Assembly: GCF_014646895.1 (NCBI RefSeq)
Contig: NZ_BMOD01000054.1
Span: forward strand, 1 to 10,029
Length of the DNA: 10,029 bases
Direction of reading: 5' to 3'
Origin: Deinococcus roseus
Lineage (GTDB): Bacteria > Deinococcota > Deinococci > Deinococcales > Deinococcaceae
Below the pieces are notes generated by a model. That model had not been told where the DNA came from and did not search any database. It worked only from the letters and a program-made list of their open reading frames with translations. The first letter of the stretch is position 1. The number at the start of each line of letters is the position of its first letter. Of the stretch, positions 6,444 through 10,029 are shown one piece after another. A program made the translations under genes and the position numbers.

Positions 6444-6653
6444 TTAATGAAGTTTTGTTGCCTGGGATGCCACTGTGCCGCCAGCCTTGCGTGAACGGGT
6501 GCGCTTCAGGGAAAACACCACGATGAAAAACGCCACCGAGCAAAACGCAAACAGCACAAAAACCGTCTGGTACACATTCAAATCACTGACCCACCTGCCA
6601 AGCTGGTGGGAGAGGATCAGGAGAAGGGCGAGGGTGAGCAGGATTCTGAGCAT
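6444..6653 (-). CDS. Small two-pass membrane protein, 69 residues
   Basis: ATG 6653 is five bases from AGGAGG (6659-6664); the frame is open upstream but that part is not preceded by a ribosome site. The product has two hydrophobic segments, about residues 3-16 (LTLALLLILSH at their heart) and 29-49 (YQTVFVLFAFCSVAFFIVVF), joined by a short polar turn, then a basic tail (KRTRSRK) that should be cytoplasmic. No family is recognised. It is 41 bases upstream of ssb and has the same stem-loop-plus-ribosome-site leader, so it is probably the first gene of an ssb transcript. Nothing in the sequence links it mechanistically to DNA binding. Confidence 0.7.
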   Translation of the reverse strand: MLRILLTLALLLILSHQLGRWVSDLNVYQTVFVLFAFCSVAFFIVVFSLKRTRSRKAGGTVASQATKLH

Positions 6654-6671
6654 GTTTGCCTCCTGCTTCCC

Positions 6672-6690
6672 TTTGAGGCGCAGCCTCAAA
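6672..6690 (-). promoter_or_regulatory. Stem-loop upstream of the small membrane protein
   Basis: On the minus strand an 8-bp stem TTTGAGGC/GCCTCAAA with a TGC loop lies seven bases before the AGGAGG of the 69-residue gene. It shares its stem with the one before ssb. A second, weaker dyad, CCCC-AAAAA-GGGG, is at 6700-6712. I could not find a convincing promoter between this point and tnpB. Confidence 0.6.
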
Positions 6691-6734
6691 ACTTGACATC
6701 CCCTTTTTGGGGGTTCCTGGCTCAACGGACCCGG

Positions 6735-6756
6735 CCGAAAGGGAAAACCCTTTCGG
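6735..6756 (-). ncRNA. Hairpin downstream of tnpB, candidate right end / omega-RNA structure
   Basis: A perfect 9-bp stem CCGAAAGGG/CCCTTTCGG with a four-base loop starts 15 bases after the tnpB stop. In IS200/IS605 elements the right end folds into such a hairpin, and the guide (omega) RNA of TnpB spans the end of the gene through this structure, with the guide taken from the flanking DNA. Its role here is inferred from position. It has no T-tail on the minus strand, so it is a poor intrinsic terminator. Confidence 0.45.
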
Positions 6757-6771
6757 TCTGACAGGTCCTCC

Positions 6772-7893
6772 TCAGGCCTGAATTTCCGTGTGCCCCACGG
6801 TATGAAGTGCGAACTTCAGGATGTTTCGTGCCGCGTTGTGGTCCCGGTCCATCACCAGGCCACACGAGCACCGGTGCACCCGTTCCCGGAGGGACTTGGG
6901 CACCAGGGCTCCACAACCGGAGCACAAACTGGTGGTGTGCTTGGCAGGTACAAACACCATGGTGCGGCCCATCTTCCGGGCGAAGTACGACAGCCACTGC
7001 ATGAACTGCCGCCAGCCGACATCCTGAATGGAGCGGGCCAGACGGTGGTTTTTCAGGAGGTTTCTCACCTGCAGTTGTTCCACGGCAATGAGGTCGTTGG
7101 ACTTCACCACGCACCTCGCGGTTTTGACCACGAAGTCTTTGCGTTGCCGGGAGGTTTTCAGGTAAAGCCTGGAGAGTTTCTGGGCGGCTTTTTTGCGGTT
7201 CTGGCTGCCTTTTTTCATGCGGGCCAACTGGCGTTGCTTGCGCTTCAGGCGGTCCAGGGACCGTTTGTGGTGTCGCGGGTTGGCCACCGCTTGACCCTCA
7301 GAGTCCACCAGGAAATGACGCAAACCCACATCCAGACCCACCTGCCGGTGTGCAGGAGGAAGCGGCTGGGGAGCATCCCTCTTCACCAGCAATTGCAAGT
7401 AGTAACCATCCGCCCGCCTTAAAAGCCTCACCCGGTTGATGTAGTCAGGTTGCAACAGTGTCAGGTTGTGGCCGCCACGCAATCTCAGGGTGCCGATCCC
7501 ACACCCGTCAGTGAAGGTGATCCTGGAGTGTCTGGCCTCCAGCTTCCAGCCTGACTTGCGGTACTCCATAGAACGGTTGTCTTTCTGGAAACGAGGGTAC
7601 CGGATGGGGGAGTTGGCTTTCCGGGACTGGTAAAAGCGGGAGATGGCAGTCCAGGTCCGTTCTGCACTGGCCTGACGGGCACTGCTGTTCAGGTGCCGGA
7701 CAAACCCATAGCTTTGTGCGAGTTCGGCTGTGTGCCTGGCCAGTTCATTTCTCCCAATGCCAGTCTCAGAGTCTTGATGGTCCATCCACAGGCGCAAGCA
7801 CTTGTTGCGAATGAATTGCACCGTACGAATGGCTTCATCCACCCGGGAAAACTGCTGCACCGACCCGTAAACTTTGCACTCAATGGTGATCAT
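6772..7893 (-). CDS. tnpB: TnpB RNA-guided nuclease (IS200/IS605 family accessory protein)
   Basis: ATG 7893 follows AGGTGGGG closely; an upstream ATG at 7944 would add 17 residues without a ribosome site. The 373-residue product has the N-terminal OrfB helix-turn-helix region (ITIECKVYGSVQQFSRVDEA), then the split RuvC core: Asp188 in VGLDVGLRHF, Glu272 in LIAVEQLQVRNL, and the DRDHNAARNIL motif at about 349-359. Between the last two lies the zinc ribbon CSGCG ... CSCG (Cys324, 327, 342, 344). The second pair is C-x-C where C-x2-C is more common. All catalytic residues are present and length is normal, so it is probably functional. TnpB cuts DNA next to a short target motif using an RNA made from the element's right end, which favours retention of the element. 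Confidence 0.93.
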   Translation of the reverse strand: MITIECKVYGSVQQFSRVDEAIRTVQFIRNKCLRLWMDHQDSETGIGRNELARHTAELAQSYGFVRHLNSSARQASAERTWTAISRFYQSRKANSPIRYPRFQKDNRSMEYRKSGWKLEARHSRITFTDGCGIGTLRLRGGHNLTLLQPDYINRVRLLRRADGYYLQLLVKRDAPQPLPPAHRQVGLDVGLRHFLVDSEGQAVANPRHHKRSLDRLKRKQRQLARMKKGSQNRKKAAQKLSRLYLKTSRQRKDFVVKTARCVVKSNDLIAVEQLQVRNLLKNHRLARSIQDVGWRQFMQWLSYFARKMGRTMVFVPAKHTTSLCSGCGALVPKSLRERVHRCSCGLVMDRDHNAARNILKFALHTVGHTEIQA

Positions 7894-8165
7894 GCCCCAC
7901 CTTTTATGGACCTTTCTTGAATCCAGTTGGTGGCAACCAGACATTGGTTTAGACCATGTGAGTTGAGTACATCCGCATGTTGTGCGATCACGTTCTATTA
8001 GGTGTTAGGATTTCTCAACCCGTGCTGACCATTAGGGCACCAATACTTGGCGCGTTTTGGTTTGTTGAGCACACTTGCATTATTTGATTTTAGTGATGTA
8101 CGCCAAAAGACCTCACAAGAAACCTATGGCCAGTGATGTTACACTAAAGTATCCATCTTCGGTCC

Positions 8166-9953
8166 TTATGCTAACTCTTGATCTTGATCATTATAATCTA
8201 ATCGAATATACACATTTGATGAATTTTTATTCGGCTTTTTTATTAGACCTTTTTTAATCCACTTAGAAATTGATGGTCTAATGAATGATGTCTTTTTTGA
8301 GTCATCAATTACTATTTCTGGAAACCATTGTGCCCACTTTTCTAGTATCTCCTCAGTGGTTATAGGATCTCCAGGTTTAATTTTAAGTAAAATTAAACCT
8401 ATACCTATTCTAAAAGCGAATTTTGTTGGATCATCCATCGATTCAAGATCATCATATATGGAAGCAATATAACTTCTATCCTCTCTCGAAAGTTTTTTAT
8501 ACATACCAATTAGAGTGATAAAAATCGGCAGATTCTTAAAATCATCCTTCTTATAGGATCTAGGATTGTTTATGATATCCTCATGAAAGTCAAGATCTTT
8601 TAGATTGTTTTCATCGAATTCATCGCCAAATTCTTCATTACATTCTATACACCATTGAACATTGATCTCTGTTTCGTGAAGTGTCCATCTATTACATCTA
8701 TAACACCATTCAAGCTTTTTATGAACATGTGTATAATCATTTATACTAGGCTCATATAATACTTTCTTTACACTCCATCTTTCATTGTTTGTATTAACAA
8801 TATATGAAGGTAATTTTGATTTGTTTAAAAAATGTGATAACCATAAATATTCTAATACAGGATCAATAAGTTCTTCATTCCAAATAAACCATCCTCCCCA
8901 ATATTTATTCCAATAAATATGATGTTCCGCAGAAATTCTTTTTAAGTTGATTAGCTTAGTGAACGGCCAGATTTCGTCCACAGCTTTTTGTATGTCTGGA
9001 GAGTTTCTTAATACAACGTTTAAAAAATCAACATCTTTTTGCCTTCTCAAGAATGCCGATATTGAATAAATTGCAATACAATGAGTAGTTGATCTTGCAT
9101 ATGAGCAGGCTATCTTTTTTGTGTCTACTGAATTTCCAGCATATACTATTACTACCGGAGCTTCAAGGCCACGAAATTTCCCAATGAAAACAGGCTCATT
9201 AATGCTCTTTTCAAGCCATTCGTATTTTAAGAAATTCTCATATTTCTGCGATATTTTATCCAGTATTTTATCAATATTAATTTGATCCATCAAATGCTCT
9301 CTGTACAGATAAGACATTCTATCTTTATATTCTTTGATATAACTGGGAAAAGCAGGAAGATTATCAACATAAACGACTGCTATGTCATTTTTGTTTATTC
9401 CCTTTGACATTAAGTCTTCTAATATCTCAAATAACCTAACTTCTGGCCTAAAATCAACAATTTCAGTAAGAGACTCGTTATCGTCGGGCCTAGGAGAAAA
9501 TTGTTGATAAGTTGAAGGCAAAGCTTCTTCCAGCCTTTTGAAAACTGGTTTTGGAGACCGTAAATTTAAGGTAAGCGTGTAAATGTTCTTCTGGTCGATG
9601 TTTAAAATACGAGCCAAGTCATCATTTGAAATAGACTCTTCATAAGAAAAAACTTGTGTTTCATCGCAAAATGCATAAATCCTTTTTGTTTTAAACCATG
9701 TCTCTAGAATTTCGATCCAAAATTTGGACATTACTTGAGCTTCATCAATTATCAAAACATCGTATTGCTTGACTTTTTGCTGCAAGATAGCAGTTAATAA
9801 AAGACTGGGGCCAGTAGTCTTGTACCAGTCCTTGTCGATTTCTGGTATCGCACCTGAAGAGTATCTGTGGCATAAAGAGTGAAAGGTCGTGACTTCGATT
9901 CCATATAACTTTTTTTGCAGAAACTTAGCAAGAGCAGAATTATATACCTGAAG
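8166..9953 (-). pseudogene. SF1 (UvrD/Rep-like) helicase, 5' end lost to an insertion sequence
   Basis: The frame is open from the insertion junction near 9953 to TAA 8166, about 595 residues. It begins inside helicase motif Ia (YNSALAKFLQKKL) and continues with VTTFHSLCHRY (motif Ib) and DVLIIDEAQVM (Walker B). Next come FCDETQVF (motif III-like), LTLNLRSPKPVF (motif IV-like), KFRGLEAPVVIVYAG (motif V-like) and YARSTTHCIAIYS (motif VI-like). The Walker A loop should lie just upstream and is missing. A zinc-ribbon-like CYRC ... CIEC follows, 361-382 counted from the TTG codon at 9785, with a probable winged helix at the C-terminus (ISKWIKKGLIKK). Base use is strongly AT-rich, unlike its neighbours, a sign of transfer. 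Without the P-loop any product from an internal start should not hydrolyse ATP. Related helicases occur in repair and defence; the role here is unknown. Confidence 0.8.
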
Positions 9954-10029
9954 TTACGCACCGAGTGGGACAGGTGACTTGAACAGTTCTCTGAGGTTTC
10001 GAAGTTCTTCCCAGGCTGCTTGAACCGCT
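9945..10029. mobile_element. End of an insertion sequence interrupting the helicase gene
   Basis: At about 9945-9955 the AT-rich helicase sequence gives way to GC-richer DNA starting AGTTACGCACCGAGTGGG, and the helicase frame stops within a few bases. I take this as the element's terminal repeat. The exact boundary and any target duplication cannot be fixed because the other end is outside the window. Confidence 0.5.
9954..10029 (-). CDS. C-terminal end of a transposase (partial, runs off the window)
   Basis: Reading from the window edge, 24 codons (AVQAAWEELRNLREL, then FKSPVPLGA) end at TAA 9956-9954. Composition is GC-richer than the helicase it abuts. A stop codon lying inside the terminal sequence (GTGCGTAACTTC on the minus strand) is common for insertion-sequence transposases. 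The family cannot be named from so short a piece. Confidence 0.5.
   Translation of the reverse strand, partial: AVQAAWEELRNLRELFKSPVPLGA

Larger units (their letters stand above)
6721..8018 (-). mobile_element. IS200/IS605-type tnpB-only element, ends approximate
   Basis: The unit holds tnpB and flanking non-coding DNA but no Y1 transposase (tnpA) anywhere in the window, so it would depend on TnpA supplied elsewhere. Suggested limits rest on the pentamer TTGAG read on the minus strand at 8018-8014, before tnpB, and again at 6725-6721, just past the right-end hairpin; related elements insert 3' of such a short motif. This is weak support and the true ends may differ. The 221 bases at 7945-8165 hold no gene; base composition changes to AT-rich at about 8070. 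Confidence 0.4.

Noticed and set aside
6691..6712. Possible Deinococcus radiation-response operator before the ssb cassette
   Set aside because: Only one half-site (ATGTCA) is present; the second arm of the 17-bp palindrome I remember is absent.
6790..7422. Plus-strand frame of 210 codons
   Set aside because: It is antisense to the tnpB catalytic region.
9783..9785. TTG at 9785 as the true start of the helicase
   Set aside because: The frame stays open for 56 more codons upstream with recognisable helicase motifs (TFHSLC), so this is an internal Leu codon, not the native start.
1..10029. CRISPR array, tRNA or rRNA genes
   Set aside because: No regularly spaced repeats, cloverleaf pattern or rRNA-like sequence was seen on either strand.

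Overview
The window looks like an accessory region of a Deinococcus-type genome of moderate GC. It may be plasmid- or island-borne. Two genes point to the lineage: a single-stranded-DNA-binding protein with two OB folds in one chain, the Deinococcus-Thermus arrangement, and a neighbour that matches what I remember of DdrB, a Deinococcus-specific single-strand DNA-binding and annealing protein. No database search was possible. Every credible gene lies on the minus strand, so transcription runs from high to low coordinates.

Right end (about 8,070-10,029): an AT-rich block carries the 3' part of an SF1 (UvrD/Rep-like) helicase gene. Its 5' end, including the Walker A loop, is cut off near 9,950 by the end of an insertion sequence; the last 24 codons of that element's probable transposase are visible. 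Next to it (about 6,720-8,020) is an IS200/IS605-type tnpB gene with no tnpA, followed by a strong hairpin where its guide RNA would be expected.

Middle (about 4,980-6,690): a compact single-strand-DNA module. In transcription order it holds a 69-residue two-pass membrane protein, ssb, and a ddrB-like gene whose sense sequence is spread over two frames, with switches at 5,446-5,449 and 5,195-5,200. A stem-loop sits just upstream of each Shine-Dalgarno site, and intrinsic terminators follow ssb and ddrB. The ssb gene lacks its usual rpsF/rpsR neighbours and is probably an extra copy.

Left of that (3,444-4,878): three genes with overlapping stop and start codons. Two encode colinear, probably paralogous two-pass membrane proteins and the third a 51-residue protein. 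Then comes a pair made of a 100-residue Cys-containing hypothetical protein and a 554-residue predicted exported protein (1,346-3,326). A 411-base stretch without a convincing gene separates these from a broken DDE/rve (TnsB/Mu-like) transposase at the left edge (1-934).

Overall this is a mosaic: three different transposable-element remnants surround a ssDNA-binding cassette and several unrecognised envelope genes. The least expected features are the doubly frame-shifted ddrB-like gene, the recurring leader stem-loops, the paralogous membrane pair and the decapitated AT-rich helicase.
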